Origin: JBBQYD01 sp942493075
GTDB taxonomy: Bacteria; Verrucomicrobiota; Verrucomicrobiia; Limisphaerales; UBA8199
Length of the DNA stretch: 64,000 bases
Assembly: GCA_942493075.1 (NCBI GenBank)
Contig: OW818681.1
Coordinates: 5,890,001-5,954,000, forward strand
Direction of reading: 5' to 3'
How positions within the stretch are numbered: position 1 is the first letter of the stretch; each line of letters begins with the position of its first letter. The position numbers and the translations under genes are program-made. The notes beneath the pieces are model-generated. The model was not told the DNA's origin. It saw nothing but the letters and a program-made list of their open reading frames with translations, and did not search any database. Of this stretch, positions 1-10,172 are shown in pieces.

Positions 1-5
1 ATATT

Positions 6-3000
6 TTGGCAACGTTCATCGAAGGCGAGTCGAATCGAACGGCGCATGCCATACGAATTTTCGAAACACGTTTTCCGTCATCGAAAGCCGTCTCAGGCAA
101 AGTTCAGGGGGCACTTGCGCCCGGGGGGCTGCTGCCGTTGAATCGCAGCATGCCGCCGGAGATTACGCTCCAAGTGAATAGCCCGGCCAAATTACGGCCA
201 GACTTTCGCGGGAGCGATCCGGAAACCGGCGCCTCGTTCGACTATACTTCGGTCAACCGCGGGGAGGAACGTTCCGCTTTGGTGATGCATCCGCCGTATA
301 AAGGCAAGGCAGGCACCTTGTTCGCCGACTATAAAATCCGGCTGCCCGAGGGCCCGTCCTCCTTCTTTTTTTGCAACGCCATTCGGGATCACACGAAAGC
401 TGAGCCGCCCAGTGATGGTGTGACATTCCGAGTTTACGTGGATGACGAACGACTGTTTGATCGGCATACGGATTCGAAGCGTTGGTTGCCGGGGCGGGTT
501 GATCTAAGCCGCTGGGCAGGGCGGGAAATCACGTTACGGTTGGAGGCGCATCCGGGTCCGAAGATGGATACGACTTGCGATTCCGGTTTCTGGGGCGATC
601 CGGTGCTTTTGGCCGGCCCAATGCCCAAGCCTCCTGATGCCACGCTGCGCACCGATCGCTTGGCCAGAGCACAAGCCATTGTCACAGGCGCGCAAGGCGC
701 AGGAGACGCCCTCAGCTTTCCTTTGGGTAAAGTGATGAGGGCTGTCCTCGTCCCCGGACCGGCCGGGTTGGCGGACGGTGCGTTGGCGTTCGCGGGAGAG
801 AACCGGGTGGTGGTGATCGATGGGTTTCGATTGGCCCTGCGTGATCAAACCTTGGGTGAGTGGCCTGCAGGCGCTCGCGTGGAGTCTGTCCAGCAAAGCA
901 AAACCGTCGGTGGCCGGGTTATGCTCAAGCACAAGGTTCACTTGGCTCCTGGTACAGATGGCGGGACCTCAGCAGAGTTGCAGGCTGAACTCTGGGTGGA
1001 TGGCGGCGCGCTAAAGCTAAAGATCACCAGCGATGAACGCATTACAGGTCTGGCTCCGGGTAGGACATTGCAGCGGCCACAACAGATTTATTTCGGTCAT
1101 GGATATGTCATTGATCAGCCGGGAAGGTTTCGGGCGCATGGCGGCGGACATGATTTATCAACCAGTCATGTCGCCTGCGATTATGACTCAAGGCTGACCC
1201 TTCTGACTGCAGTGGACACACCGCCGGATTTCCTGGAGGTGGACGGTGAGAACAACCTTTGCAGCCTGCAAACGCATCCGGAAGCCACATTCACATTCTT
1301 ACCAGGTATGCATGGCGGGCTGGAGACTGCGCTACGCTTCCGAGCGCTCAGTGAGAAGCGCGCAGCACCTGCGTTTAAACGCAAGGCCGGCCGTTTCGTG
1401 TTCGACATCTGGGGCGGACGCTATGCCAATGATGCCACGTTGCTGCGCCGATGCTTCGCCTATGGCCTGACCAACTCGATCGCCGTCATGCATGTCTGGC
1501 AACGCTGGGGTTACGACTACCGGTTGCCTGACATCTTTCCACCCGATCCGGGCTTGGGGACGATGGCCGATCTGCGAGAGGTAGGCGAAGCCTCCGACGC
1601 CGTGGGCGCACTCTGGGGAGTGCATGATAACTATATCGATTTTTATCCTGACGCCGATGGCTTCAGTTACGAGCACATCACGTTCGATTCCGAAGGTAAC
1701 CCCAGAAAGGCGTGGTTGAATGAGGGGAGAGACGCCCAGAGCTACCAGTTCCGTCCGGACCATGTGCGTCCGTTGCTCGATCGCAACATGCGGTTGATCG
1801 AGCCGGCGTTTAAACCGACCGCTTCCTTTGTGGACGTGTGGACATCGATGAATGTTTTCGATTATTACGATCGGCAGGGGAAGTTTCATTCCCGCACTGA
1901 GACCAGGCAGCTTTGGGGTGAAGGTTTTGCCGACATTCGACACGCATTGGGTGGGGCACCGACGATCAGCGAGGCAGGCAGCGACCAATTGATCGGCTGG
2001 CTGGATGGGGCTGATTGTCAGTTCCTGCGCATAAGTTCAAGCGGAGAGCATTTCTGCTATGATTTTCCGTGCGGCGATTGGGAGCGTATTCCCTGGTTCG
2101 ATGCGGTGCATCATCGTCGATTCAGCCTGCACGGAGTTGGCTACTCGAACCGTTACCAGGGTGGACGTTCCAGGGAGCAGCATGGGATTGAGAGTGACGA
2201 TTATCTGAGTGCGGAGATCCTCACCGGACATGCGTTGATGATCGATTTGCCGGGCATGGTTCGCGGCGCGGTTCGGAAGTATTGGCTGGCGCAGGAGTTC
2301 ATCGAGAGCATTGCCCAAGATGACATTGCGTCAGTGGAATTTGTAGGAGGTAATCTGCATCGACAGATTGTGCGCTGGCAATCCGGCGCGCAGGTATGGG
2401 TCAATCGTGGGGCCGACGACTGGCAGGTCGAAGGCATAGCCTTGCCGCAGTTCGGGTATCTGGCGCGGAATGGAGTGATCGAATCGCGGATCGAGCGGTT
2501 GCACGGCCAGGTTGTGGAGCAGTCAACCGGCAAAAGTGGACGTTACCTCAATGCGCGCGCGGCAGATCCCAACGCGCCATTGGCTATCCGGCCGGAGGCG
2601 GTTTCTGCCACGCATGTTGGTGGACGCCGGTTCAAGCTCGAAGTGAAATGGGATGCAGCCCAGCCTGCGCCTAACGACCTTGCCGTGTTTTACCATTTCA
2701 AACGGCGCGTGCCGGATCGTTACACGGAGCAGGAGTTTTACTCGGGCGGCATGCCGGATGTACCGACATCGAAGTGGACCGGAGCTGTGAGAACAGGGGC
2801 TGACTGGGGAATTGTGGTCCCTGACGAGTTTCCTTCCGGCGAGTACCAGGTGCTTGTCGGTTTGTATGACAATCGGGGTAACGGTCGGCGCTACCGGTTG
2901 CTTGGAGATGAGCGAGCCGACCTGCGTTATTACCTTGGGACACTGGTTCTTGAGGGTGAAAGTAAGCAAGCATTCACCGGAGTGCGTTTGATCAAACCCG

Positions 3001-3317
3001 CGGGATCGGGAGTGGCTCCGGCCATCCTAGTGCAAAAGGCCGCGCAATTTGGGCCGGTGCAAACCACCGGCGGGCTCAAACTCATCGAACAATCAGGGAG
3101 CATGTTAGTACTGCCCCTGCCTGATGGACCCTCTTTCGAGGTATCTCTCGACATTCAGTTGCTTGCTGGGAGACCAGTTCAGCCAACTAGCCTCAAGATA
3201 GTTGATGCGCAAGGAAAGGTGACGGGAGAGCATCTGTTCGAGCAGGAGGGAACATGGGTCCGATGGAAGACGCGTCCGGAGGATTTTGGCTACAGGGTGG
3301 ATTATAGCGAACGATAG
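6..3317 (+). CDS. large glycoside-hydrolase-like protein, 5' end probably outside the window
   Basis: The reading frame is open to the left edge and the first available start is a TTG at position 6 with no ribosome site, so the true N-terminus probably lies upstream. No signal peptide can be judged. The first ~200 residues look like a beta-sandwich carbohydrate-binding module. The middle part (~residues 470-770) has a motif around AVMHVWQRWGYDYRLPDIFPP-like residues, then VWGVHDNY- and FVDVWT-like strands, which recall the catalytic barrel of GH101/DUF5696-type glycosidases. The C-terminal ~250 residues look like further beta domains. Substrate unknown; polysaccharide or glycoprotein breakdown is an inference from fold-like motifs, not from a recognised active site. 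It lies 86 nt upstream of the MoxR/Bat operon on the same strand, but nothing ties it functionally to that operon. Confidence 0.6.
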   Translation: MATFIEGESNRTAHAIRIFETRFPSSKAVSGKVQGALAPGGLLPLNRSMPPEITLQVNSPAKLRPDFRGSDPETGASFDYTSVNRGEERSALVMHPPYKGKAGTLFADYKIRLPEGPSSFFFCNAIRDHTKAEPPSDGVTFRVYVDDERLFDRHTDSKRWLPGRVDLSRWAGREITLRLEAHPGPKMDTTCDSGFWGDPVLLAGPMPKPPDATLRTDRLARAQAIVTGAQGAGDALSFPLGKVMRAVLVPGPAGLADGALAFAGENRVVVIDGFRLALRDQTLGEWPAGARVESVQQSKTVGGRVMLKHKVHLAPGTDGGTSAELQAELWVDGGALKLKITSDERITGLAPGRTLQRPQQIYFGHGYVIDQPGRFRAHGGGHDLSTSHVACDYDSRLTLLTAVDTPPDFLEVDGENNLCSLQTHPEATFTFLPGMHGGLETALRFRALSEKRAAPAFKRKAGRFVFDIWGGRYANDATLLRRCFAYGLTNSIAVMHVWQRWGYDYRLPDIFPPDPGLGTMADLREVGEASDAVGALWGVHDNYIDFYPDADGFSYEHITFDSEGNPRKAWLNEGRDAQSYQFRPDHVRPLLDRNMRLIEPAFKPTASFVDVWTSMNVFDYYDRQGKFHSRTETRQLWGEGFADIRHALGGAPTISEAGSDQLIGWLDGADCQFLRISSSGEHFCYDFPCGDWERIPWFDAVHHRRFSLHGVGYSNRYQGGRSREQHGIESDDYLSAEILTGHALMIDLPGMVRGAVRKYWLAQEFIESIAQDDIASVEFVGGNLHRQIVRWQSGAQVWVNRGADDWQVEGIALPQFGYLARNGVIESRIERLHGQVVEQSTGKSGRYLNARAADPNAPLAIRPEAVSATHVGGRRFKLEVKWDAAQPAPNDLAVFYHFKRRVPDRYTEQEFYSGGMPDVPTSKWTGAVRTGADWGIVVPDEFPSGEYQVLVGLYDNRGNGRRYRLLGDERADLRYYLGTLVLEGESKQAFTGVRLIKPAGSGVAPAILVQKAAQFGPVQTTGGLKLIEQSGSMLVLPLPDGPSFEVSLDIQLLAGRPVQPTSLKIVDAQGKVTGEHLFEQEGTWVRWKTRPEDFGYRVDYSER

Positions 3318-3403
3318 GAAGAGGAAGTCTGTGGGACGGGTGCTCTTTGCCCGCCATATTCCACTGGCCAAAAAGGTCTTGATGAGCCACGCTTTAGCTG
3401 GCC

Positions 3404-5317
3404 ATGAACGATTTGACAACCATCCTATCGGCGTTGGATCAAGCGGCCCGCCGCTTGCGATGGAAGGGTGTGTTGCGATCGGGATTTCTCGGGCTTTGCT
3501 GGGGGTCCACTGCGGCCTTGGTTCTGACCGCCCTCTACCATTTTCTTCCCTTCCCGCACGCGACGCTGCTTATCATTCCCGCGTTGCCGGTGCTTGCGAT
3601 TCTGATTGGGGGCGCTTTAGGCTGGCGAACGCCTTCGCGCTCGTTGGTGGCGCGTCAGCTCGATTCATCCGCACACCTTCAAGAACGGCTCGGCACGGCT
3701 GTTGAATGGACAGACGCACCCGAATCGGACGAGTGGCGGCGCCTGATCCTGGCCGATGCAGCATCGAGGTTGCGGCAGATCGACCAACGCGAGCTCATCC
3801 CTTTGCGCCTGCCTAAGAGCGGTCGATGGTCTGCGGGACTTTTGGCGCTCTGCACGGTGGCCACTCTGCTGCCTGTCTATCGCAGTCCGGCTCATCTTCA
3901 GCGGGAGGCGGATGCCGCGATTGTGGAACGAACGGGCCGGCAATTGGCCGAGTTAACCCGGCACTCTCTTGAAACGCGCACTCCCGCGTTGGAGCCTGTG
4001 CATAAGAGCCTGGACGCCGTAATGGCCGCCGGTGCGGAACTGGAGCGGAAGACACTCACACGTGCCGAGGCGTTGCAGAATCTGGCCGGGCTCTCAGATA
4101 AGCTGCAGGAACAGGCCAAACAACTGGCAGCCCAGCCTGCCATGCAGCGTCTGGAGGAGGCGGCACGGAAACCCGGATCTCCGATGTCAAACCGGGCGGA
4201 CCTCCAGCGGCGAATGGAGGCTATGCAGCAAGAGTTGGGAACAGCGGCATCCCCAGAGCAATTGGCTTCCATGCAGGCCCGTCTGGAAAAGCTGCAGCAG
4301 CAGGCGCAGGCGGCCAGCCAGGCCCACGGGGCAGGCGAGGCGGCGCGTGACCCGGGGTTGGCAGATGCAATGTCGGCGCTGTCCCGGGATGCACAGGCGC
4401 TTGGGATTTCCACGGAAGCCATCGATTCAGCGATCGCCGCGCTCGCTGCCAGCAAGCCGGACAAATTTGTGAAGGACCTTCAGGCGGCGATTCAGGATCT
4501 GGAGAAGATGCGGGAGATGGCGAGTGCCATGAAACAATTGCGGGAGCAGATGGGGAAGCTGGGCAAGGATCTAGCCGAGCAACTGCAAGCTGGCCAGGTG
4601 GCTGCCGCCCAGAACACCTTGCAGGAAATGATCCGGAAATTGGAGTCTGCGAGTTTATCCCAGGAACAACTGCAGAAGCTGATGGAGGAGGTCCGGGAGG
4701 CGGTAAATCCAGCCGGCGATTATGGAAAGGTCAGCGAGTTTCTTCAGCAAGCGCAGAACCAAATGAAAGCGGGTCAAAAGGGTGCGGCAAAGCAATCCCT
4801 GCAGCAGGCCGCGCGTGAGCTCGCTGAACTGAAACAACAGTTTGATGATCTGCAACAACTGGCCCAGGCGATGGAAAATTTGAACTGTGCCGGCGCATGC
4901 ATAGGGACGGGGAAAAGCTGGGGCCAATGCCGTGGCGCGGGCGACAGTAAGGGCATCGGCGCGGGGGTGGGGACCTGGGCGGCGGATGGGTTGCTGAATG
5001 AGGCACCCCAGATGAATAAGAGTTGGGATAACTCGGGTGTTAACAGGCCCGATGTTAACCCCAGGGGACTATCTGAGAGGGAAATTGGCACCACCGAAGG
5101 CTTGAAGCCGGATCAGGTGAAAGGGCAGATCTCGCAGGGCGCTCCCATGCCCAGCATTCCGTTGCGCGGTCTGAGCATTCGCGGGCAGAGCACCGTGGCG
5201 CTGGAGCAGGCCGCTGGTGCGGCGCAGGTGGAGGCACAGGAAGCATTGAGCCAGGATCGCGTCCCGCGAGCTTACCAGGGACCTGTGCGCGATTATTTCG
5301 ACGATCTGAAGAAGTAA
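3404..5317 (+). CDS. membrane-anchored coiled-coil protein (DUF4175-like), first gene of the MoxR/Bat operon
   Basis: This 637-residue protein has two closely spaced N-terminal membrane segments (~residues 25-70), a short domain, a third membrane segment near 145-160, then a very long Gln/Ala/Leu-rich coiled coil (~190-490). A Gly/Cys-rich patch (GTGKSWGQCRGAGDSKG) and a disordered tail follow. The architecture resembles the DUF4175 family, which is large, membrane-anchored and coiled-coil rich. Its role is unknown. It directly precedes the MoxR ATPase gene on the same strand, so it is plausibly a membrane scaffold or target for the MoxR/VWA system; that link is inferred from position only. 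The start ATG is the first in frame after the previous stop. Confidence 0.65.
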   Translation: MNDLTTILSALDQAARRLRWKGVLRSGFLGLCWGSTAALVLTALYHFLPFPHATLLIIPALPVLAILIGGALGWRTPSRSLVARQLDSSAHLQERLGTAVEWTDAPESDEWRRLILADAASRLRQIDQRELIPLRLPKSGRWSAGLLALCTVATLLPVYRSPAHLQREADAAIVERTGRQLAELTRHSLETRTPALEPVHKSLDAVMAAGAELERKTLTRAEALQNLAGLSDKLQEQAKQLAAQPAMQRLEEAARKPGSPMSNRADLQRRMEAMQQELGTAASPEQLASMQARLEKLQQQAQAASQAHGAGEAARDPGLADAMSALSRDAQALGISTEAIDSAIAALAASKPDKFVKDLQAAIQDLEKMREMASAMKQLREQMGKLGKDLAEQLQAGQVAAAQNTLQEMIRKLESASLSQEQLQKLMEEVREAVNPAGDYGKVSEFLQQAQNQMKAGQKGAAKQSLQQAARELAELKQQFDDLQQLAQAMENLNCAGACIGTGKSWGQCRGAGDSKGIGAGVGTWAADGLLNEAPQMNKSWDNSGVNRPDVNPRGLSEREIGTTEGLKPDQVKGQISQGAPMPSIPLRGLSIRGQSTVALEQAAGAAQVEAQEALSQDRVPRAYQGPVRDYFDDLKK

Positions 5318-5397
5318 GCTAGCTGGTTTCGTACACGGTCGCGTCCGGAGTGCCGCGGGATGGAGTCAGGCACAGGTCTGTTCAGCAATCAGAAATC

Positions 5398-6402
5398 ATG
5401 GAAACCGAACAAAGAATCCAACGATTCCGCGAGGCATGGAACGCCTTGCGGCAGGAGATCGGCAAGACAATAGTGGGCCACGAAGGAGTGGTGAAAGGCA
5501 CACTGGTGGCGTTGTTCGCCGGTGGCCACGTGCTTTTGGAAGGCGTGCCCGGCCTGGGGAAAACCTTGCTGGTGCGGACGCTCAGCGAAGCGCTGGACCT
5601 TTCCTTCAACCGCATTCAGTTCACACCCGATCTTATGCCCGCCGACATTCTCGGCACGAATATCGTCATGGAGCATGCAGGCGGGCGCCGTGAATTCCAG
5701 TTTCAGGCAGGCCCGATTTTTGCCCACCTGGTTTTGGCCGACGAGATCAACCGCGCCACACCCAAGACCCAATCCGCATTGCTCGAAGCGATGCAAGAGC
5801 ACCAGGTCACGGCCGGCAACCAATTGCGGAAGCTGGAGGAGCCGTTCTTCGTGATGGCGACCCAGAACCCGATCGATCAGGAGGGGACCTATCCGTTGCC
5901 CGAAGCGCAATTGGACCGATTCTTTTTCAAGCTGCTGGTAGGCTATCCCTCAGGTGAGGAACTGGCGCAAGTCATGGCGCGGACGACCGGGGGCGCAACT
6001 CCGCGACCCGGCAAAGTGATGGACACAGCCACGCTGTTGGAGTTGATGCAACTTGTGCGAGAAGTGCCGGTGGCCGCTCATGTGCAGGATTATGCGGTGC
6101 GCATGATCATGGCCACGCATCCTGGAACACCGTCTGCGGCTCCGGAAGCGACCCGTTACTTGAGATTCGGCAGCAGCCCGCGCGGCGGCCAGGCGTTGCT
6201 GCTGGCGGGCAAGGTCAGCGCGCTGGCTCATGGCCGGTTCAATGTGAGCTTTGAGGATATTGAATCAGCGGTCGCTCCGGCTTTGCGGCATCGGTTGATC
6301 TTGAACTTCGAGGCGGAAGCTGAGGGCTTGACCACGGACCACGTGATCGAGGGCGTGCGCAAGCACGTGCCCCGGGACGCTGCCGCAACGGTCCGTGCCT
6401 GA
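5398..6402 (+). CDS. MoxR-family AAA+ ATPase
   Basis: MoxR proteins are AAA+ ATPases thought to work as chaperones that mature or activate partner complexes together with VWA-domain proteins. Walker A is GVPGLGKTL with the lysine near residue 55, Walker B is LVLADEINRA near 112-120, and the sensor motif ATQNP lies near 153. A lid domain follows. The length (334 residues) is normal for the family. A GTG at 5350 would add 16 residues, but family members begin close to METEQ, so the ATG at 5398 is preferred. It is followed by a DUF58 gene and VWA genes, the classic MoxR neighbourhood. Confidence 0.93.
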   Translation: METEQRIQRFREAWNALRQEIGKTIVGHEGVVKGTLVALFAGGHVLLEGVPGLGKTLLVRTLSEALDLSFNRIQFTPDLMPADILGTNIVMEHAGGRREFQFQAGPIFAHLVLADEINRATPKTQSALLEAMQEHQVTAGNQLRKLEEPFFVMATQNPIDQEGTYPLPEAQLDRFFFKLLVGYPSGEELAQVMARTTGGATPRPGKVMDTATLLELMQLVREVPVAAHVQDYAVRMIMATHPGTPSAAPEATRYLRFGSSPRGGQALLLAGKVSALAHGRFNVSFEDIESAVAPALRHRLILNFEAEAEGLTTDHVIEGVRKHVPRDAAATVRA

Positions 6403-6416
6403 ACCGCGACTCGAAG

Positions 6417-7325
6417 ATGGCGAGTTCATTGTTAACGCCGGAATTGTTGCGCGCACTGGAGCGGTTTGAACTGCTATCGTCTCGTCGCGCCCGCAGCTCG
6501 GCCCGAGGCGAACGCCGCAGCCGAGCACGCGGGCAATCGGTGGAGTTCGCCGATCACCGGAACTACACCCACGGAGACGATTTCCGTTATCTGGACTGGA
6601 ACCTGTTCGGCCGTTTGGAACGTCTTTTTCTCAAGCTGTTCGAGGAGGAACGCGAATTGCCGGTGCGCATCTTTCTCGACGCGAGCGAGTCTATGACTTT
6701 TGGCAAACCGGCGAAGTTTGATTTTGCTCGGCAGACCGCTGCCGCGATCGGTTATGTAGCCCTGGCAGGATTTGATCGGCTGGGCGTGCATTTGTTTCCG
6801 ATCCGTGATGATCTGAGTTCTCCCGAGGCGGCCGTGCGGCTGGCGATGACCAGATTGAGAGGAAAGAAATCCTCGTTTCAATTCTTTAATCACATTCAGA
6901 CGACTACAGCCGGAGGCTCGGCAGATTTGAACGCGAGCCTTCGCCGGTTCGCCCTTGAAGCCCGGCATTCCGGGTTAGCCGTTGTGCTGAGTGATTTCCT
7001 CGATCCCGGTGGATACGAGGCAGGCCTGGGCGCCCTGGTCGCGCGCGGGTTCCAGGTCGATGCCATTCAGATCCTGGCGCCGGAGGAACTCAATCCAGTG
7101 GCTTTTGGAGATCTCAAGCTTGTGGATTCAGAAACCGGCCATGCGCAGGAAGTCACGTTCGGACGTTACCGGCTCAAGGCGTATCGACAGACCGTCGCTC
7201 GCTACATTAAACGGCTCGAGGAGTTCTGCCGGGCACGGGGTATTACCTTCTTTTCGGTGTCATCGGACGCACGAATAGAGGATTTTCTGCTGAAGCAACT
7301 GCGTCGCGCGGAGGTCTGGGGCTGA
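6417..7325 (+). CDS. DUF58 domain protein (VWA-like)
   Basis: DUF58 proteins are standard partners of MoxR ATPases and carry a degenerate VWA fold. The DUF58 signature is clear: VEFADHRNYTHGDDFRYLDW near residues 42-62. A MIDAS-like FLDASESM near 85-92 and a later VVLSDFLDPGG strand follow. There is no membrane segment, so it is probably cytoplasmic. It starts 14 nt after the MoxR stop and ends 7 nt before the BatA-like gene, so all three are surely co-transcribed. Specific substrate unknown. Confidence 0.9.
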   Translation: MASSLLTPELLRALERFELLSSRRARSSARGERRSRARGQSVEFADHRNYTHGDDFRYLDWNLFGRLERLFLKLFEEERELPVRIFLDASESMTFGKPAKFDFARQTAAAIGYVALAGFDRLGVHLFPIRDDLSSPEAAVRLAMTRLRGKKSSFQFFNHIQTTTAGGSADLNASLRRFALEARHSGLAVVLSDFLDPGGYEAGLGALVARGFQVDAIQILAPEELNPVAFGDLKLVDSETGHAQEVTFGRYRLKAYRQTVARYIKRLEEFCRARGITFFSVSSDARIEDFLLKQLRRAEVWG

Positions 7326-7332
7326 TTAACGC

Positions 7333-9165
7333 ATGAGCTTTCTGACACCAGCCGCATTCTTCTTTGCTGCCGCCATCCCGGTGGTGATCCTCTTTTACCT
7401 GCTAAAGCGCAAGCGTGTGATCCACCTGGTTTCGAGCACGCTCCTCTGGCAGAGGTTCCTCGCCGAATCTCAGGCCAGCGCGCCGTTTCAAAAGCTGCGC
7501 AAGAACTGGCTCTTGTTCATCCAACTCTTAGTGATCTCATTGCTGGTGTTTGCGCTCGCCCGGCCATTCTTTGCAGCAGCCGCAAGGGCCGCCGAGTTGC
7601 GGGTGGTCATCCTCGATGGCTCGGCCTCCATGAAGGCTACTGACGAACCACCATCGCGATTTGAACGAGCTCGGACGGATGCTCTCAAGTGGGTGGATGG
7701 GTTGGATCGCACTGATCAAATGGTCATCATCCTGGCCGGCCAGGACACCCAGGTGCGTCAATCCGCCACTTCTGACAAAGCGGCGCTTCGACGCGCGCTG
7801 CTTGCGTGCGCACCGTCGGACACGCCGACGCGCCTCGCCCCGGCATTGCGCATCGCTGAATCGCTGGTGCGGGATCGCACTGGGGCGGAAGTCCACCTGT
7901 TCAGCGATGGTGTGGCACCTGCGCTTGAGGAATTTGAAAACAAAGGGTTGCCGCTGGTTTACCATCGGGTGGGGCGCAGCGGTGAAAACCTGGCGATCAC
8001 GGCTTTGGATCTGCGAGCGAATCCTGATTCGCCGAAGCAGAGAGCGCTTTATGCGAACATCTCCAATCTGGGCACGAACCGGCAGAGTGCAACTGTGGAG
8101 CTTCTCTTGCAAGACCGCGCGCTGGAGTCCCGTGTCTTGAACCTGGAAGGGGGCGCGAGCGAGCCGCTGCTATTCACGGTCAGCCAGCAGCAAGACGCGC
8201 TGTTCACAGTGCGGCTGAAGACTGAGGACAATCTCGCATCTGACAATCAGGCGAGTGTGGTGAGTGTGCTGCCTCGTCCCGTGAAGGTTCTTCTCGTCAC
8301 AACCGGAAACAGGTTCATCGAGAAAGCTCTCAATGCCATTCCGAACCTTCAGACGACGATAACTCCCAGTCTGGCTACAGCGGCCGATTCCTATGATTTG
8401 GTGGTCCTGGACAACGTGGTCCCGATGGTTTGGCCGCGAGCGAACGTGCTGGCGATACACGTGCCGAATACAAATTGGTTCCCTCAAATCCAAACGCTCG
8501 AAGCGCCTGGGATCGCTGATTGGCGGGCCGCGCATCCGCTCCTGCGCTACGCGACTTTCGAGAACGTGCAGATCCGTCAAAGCTATGCGGTGCGCGCGCC
8601 GTCCTGGGGCGTTTCATTGGTCGATTCCCCGCAGCATTCACTGGTAGTAGCCGGGGAGTTGGGCACCCAGCGCATCGTATGGATCGGGTTCGATCTTCTT
8701 GATAGCAATTGGCCGCTGCGTGTTTCCTTTCCGATCTTCATGGCCAACGCAATAGAATGGCTCAGCCCTGCCTCCGACCGGGAACGGCTCATGGTTAAGA
8801 CAGGCCAAGCGATCCGGCTCGTTTCGCCTGCTCCTGGGCAAACCGCACGTGTCCGCACCCCAGGAGGAAGCGAACGGGAAATCAAACTGCCACCCGGCTC
8901 AAGCGAACTGGTGTTTGCGGAAACGGATGCGCAAGGCGTTTATCAGATCACTGCGGGCACCAATTCATTCCAAGTGAGTGCGAACCTGCTTGATCCTGCG
9001 GAGAGCCGAATCGGCCCGCGTGAAGAGTTGCAGTTAGGTCAACATGCCCGTGTGGCAGCCACAAAACGGCACAGCGAAAACCATGAGCTTTGGCGAACCT
9101 TTGCCGCGCTTGGCCTTTTCGCGCTGCTGTTTGAATGGTGGTTTTATCATCGGAGGAGCGTATGA
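7333..9165 (+). CDS. BatA-like membrane protein with VWA domain
   Basis: The N-terminus matches the BatA/aerotolerance N-terminal domain: a membrane segment (~5-22), the KRKRVIHLVSSTLLWQRF-type motif, and a second membrane segment (~57-78). A VWA domain follows with an intact MIDAS (DGSASM near residue 95, TPTRL near 164, LFSDG near 190). The remaining ~350 residues are beta-rich and predicted extracytoplasmic, with a last membrane segment near 590-607 ending in basic residues. Proteins of this type are inner-membrane partners of MoxR/DUF58. The stop overlaps the start of the next gene by 4 nt (ATGA), which indicates translational coupling. Confidence 0.85.
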   Translation: MSFLTPAAFFFAAAIPVVILFYLLKRKRVIHLVSSTLLWQRFLAESQASAPFQKLRKNWLLFIQLLVISLLVFALARPFFAAAARAAELRVVILDGSASMKATDEPPSRFERARTDALKWVDGLDRTDQMVIILAGQDTQVRQSATSDKAALRRALLACAPSDTPTRLAPALRIAESLVRDRTGAEVHLFSDGVAPALEEFENKGLPLVYHRVGRSGENLAITALDLRANPDSPKQRALYANISNLGTNRQSATVELLLQDRALESRVLNLEGGASEPLLFTVSQQQDALFTVRLKTEDNLASDNQASVVSVLPRPVKVLLVTTGNRFIEKALNAIPNLQTTITPSLATAADSYDLVVLDNVVPMVWPRANVLAIHVPNTNWFPQIQTLEAPGIADWRAAHPLLRYATFENVQIRQSYAVRAPSWGVSLVDSPQHSLVVAGELGTQRIVWIGFDLLDSNWPLRVSFPIFMANAIEWLSPASDRERLMVKTGQAIRLVSPAPGQTARVRTPGGSEREIKLPPGSSELVFAETDAQGVYQITAGTNSFQVSANLLDPAESRIGPREELQLGQHARVAATKRHSENHELWRTFAALGLFALLFEWWFYHRRSV

Positions 9166-10172
9166 GCAAAGAATCAAAGAAGAGCCAGTCGGATGCGAAT
9201 TGGCCGCATGATCGATTCGGCAAGGATGAGGCGATATCCTGGCTCTGGTGGGTACCCATCGTCCTGATTGTGCTGCTGGGTTCCTTGTTGTTACCCACGA
9301 TGAACTTCTTCCGCAAAGGTCCGCAAGTGGTTGTCTATTGCGCCCAGGACCAGGTCTATGCCGAGCGGATCTTTAAACAATTCAAGGAACAAACCGGGAT
9401 TCGCGTGCTGGCTGTTTACGACAGCGAAGCGGTGAAGACAGTGGGCCTGGCCAACAGGTTGCTGGCCGAGAAGGCGCAACCCCGAGCAGACTTGTTCTGG
9501 GGGAACGAGGAGTTGCGCGCGCGGCAATTGGCGCAACGAGGAATTTTCCGTGAGACGAATGGATTGGCGGTTTTCGGCTATCGTTCCCGCCGGTTGGTGG
9601 TAAATACCAACACCTTTGATTTTTCGACGGCTCCTAAGAGTTGGCGTGATCTGACAAACTCGGTCTGGCAGGGCAAACTCGCTTTCGGATATCCCCAGTT
9701 CGGCACCACCTCAACGCACTTCCACGCGCTGCGACAACATTGGGGCGAGCCCGCTTGGAAGGCCTGGTGCCTCGCTTTGGCCGCTAACAAACCGCGGCTT
9801 GTGGATGGAAATTCGGTTGTGGTGAAGATGGTGGCCAGCGGTGAAGCCGTAATTGGCATGACCGATTCGGACGACATAGCCGCTGCGCAACGGGAAGGCG
9901 CGCCTGTGGCTGCGTTGCCCATCGCTGAGGATTCGTTGCTGATACCGAATGCAGCCGGGTTGATTGCAGGCGGGCCGAACCCGAACCCGGCGGAGGTTCT
10001 GTTCGAGTATTTGCAGAAACCTGAGGTCGCCCGCGAACTGGTATCGATGAATGCCCTCGAAGGTGTGTCCCCTGCTGAGATCCAAACTTCGACACTGAAG
10101 CCGGATTGGGAAACGATGCTGCGCGATCTTGATGCCACTGTGAGAATCTTGAACGAGATTTTTCTCCGATGA
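9162..10172 (+). CDS. membrane-anchored iron-type ABC transporter substrate-binding protein
   Basis: The protein resembles the AfuA/FutA/FbpA type of ferric-ion binding protein (COG1840): VVVYCAQDQVYAERIFKQF at the start of the first lobe, then FGYRSRRLVVNTN and WRDLTN motifs typical of the hinge. Instead of a cleavable signal peptide it has a cytoplasmic ~30-residue tail and an N-terminal membrane anchor (~residues 30-47). ATG at 9162 is chosen because a GGAGG-like ribosome site sits just upstream and it overlaps the previous stop (ATGA). It is translationally coupled to the permease gene downstream (10169). No ATP-binding subunit gene is present in the operon. Ligand is inferred from family only. 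Confidence 0.78.
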   Translation: MSKESKKSQSDANWPHDRFGKDEAISWLWWVPIVLIVLLGSLLLPTMNFFRKGPQVVVYCAQDQVYAERIFKQFKEQTGIRVLAVYDSEAVKTVGLANRLLAEKAQPRADLFWGNEELRARQLAQRGIFRETNGLAVFGYRSRRLVVNTNTFDFSTAPKSWRDLTNSVWQGKLAFGYPQFGTTSTHFHALRQHWGEPAWKAWCLALAANKPRLVDGNSVVVKMVASGEAVIGMTDSDDIAAAQREGAPVAALPIAEDSLLIPNAAGLIAGGPNPNPAEVLFEYLQKPEVARELVSMNALEGVSPAEIQTSTLKPDWETMLRDLDATVRILNEIFLR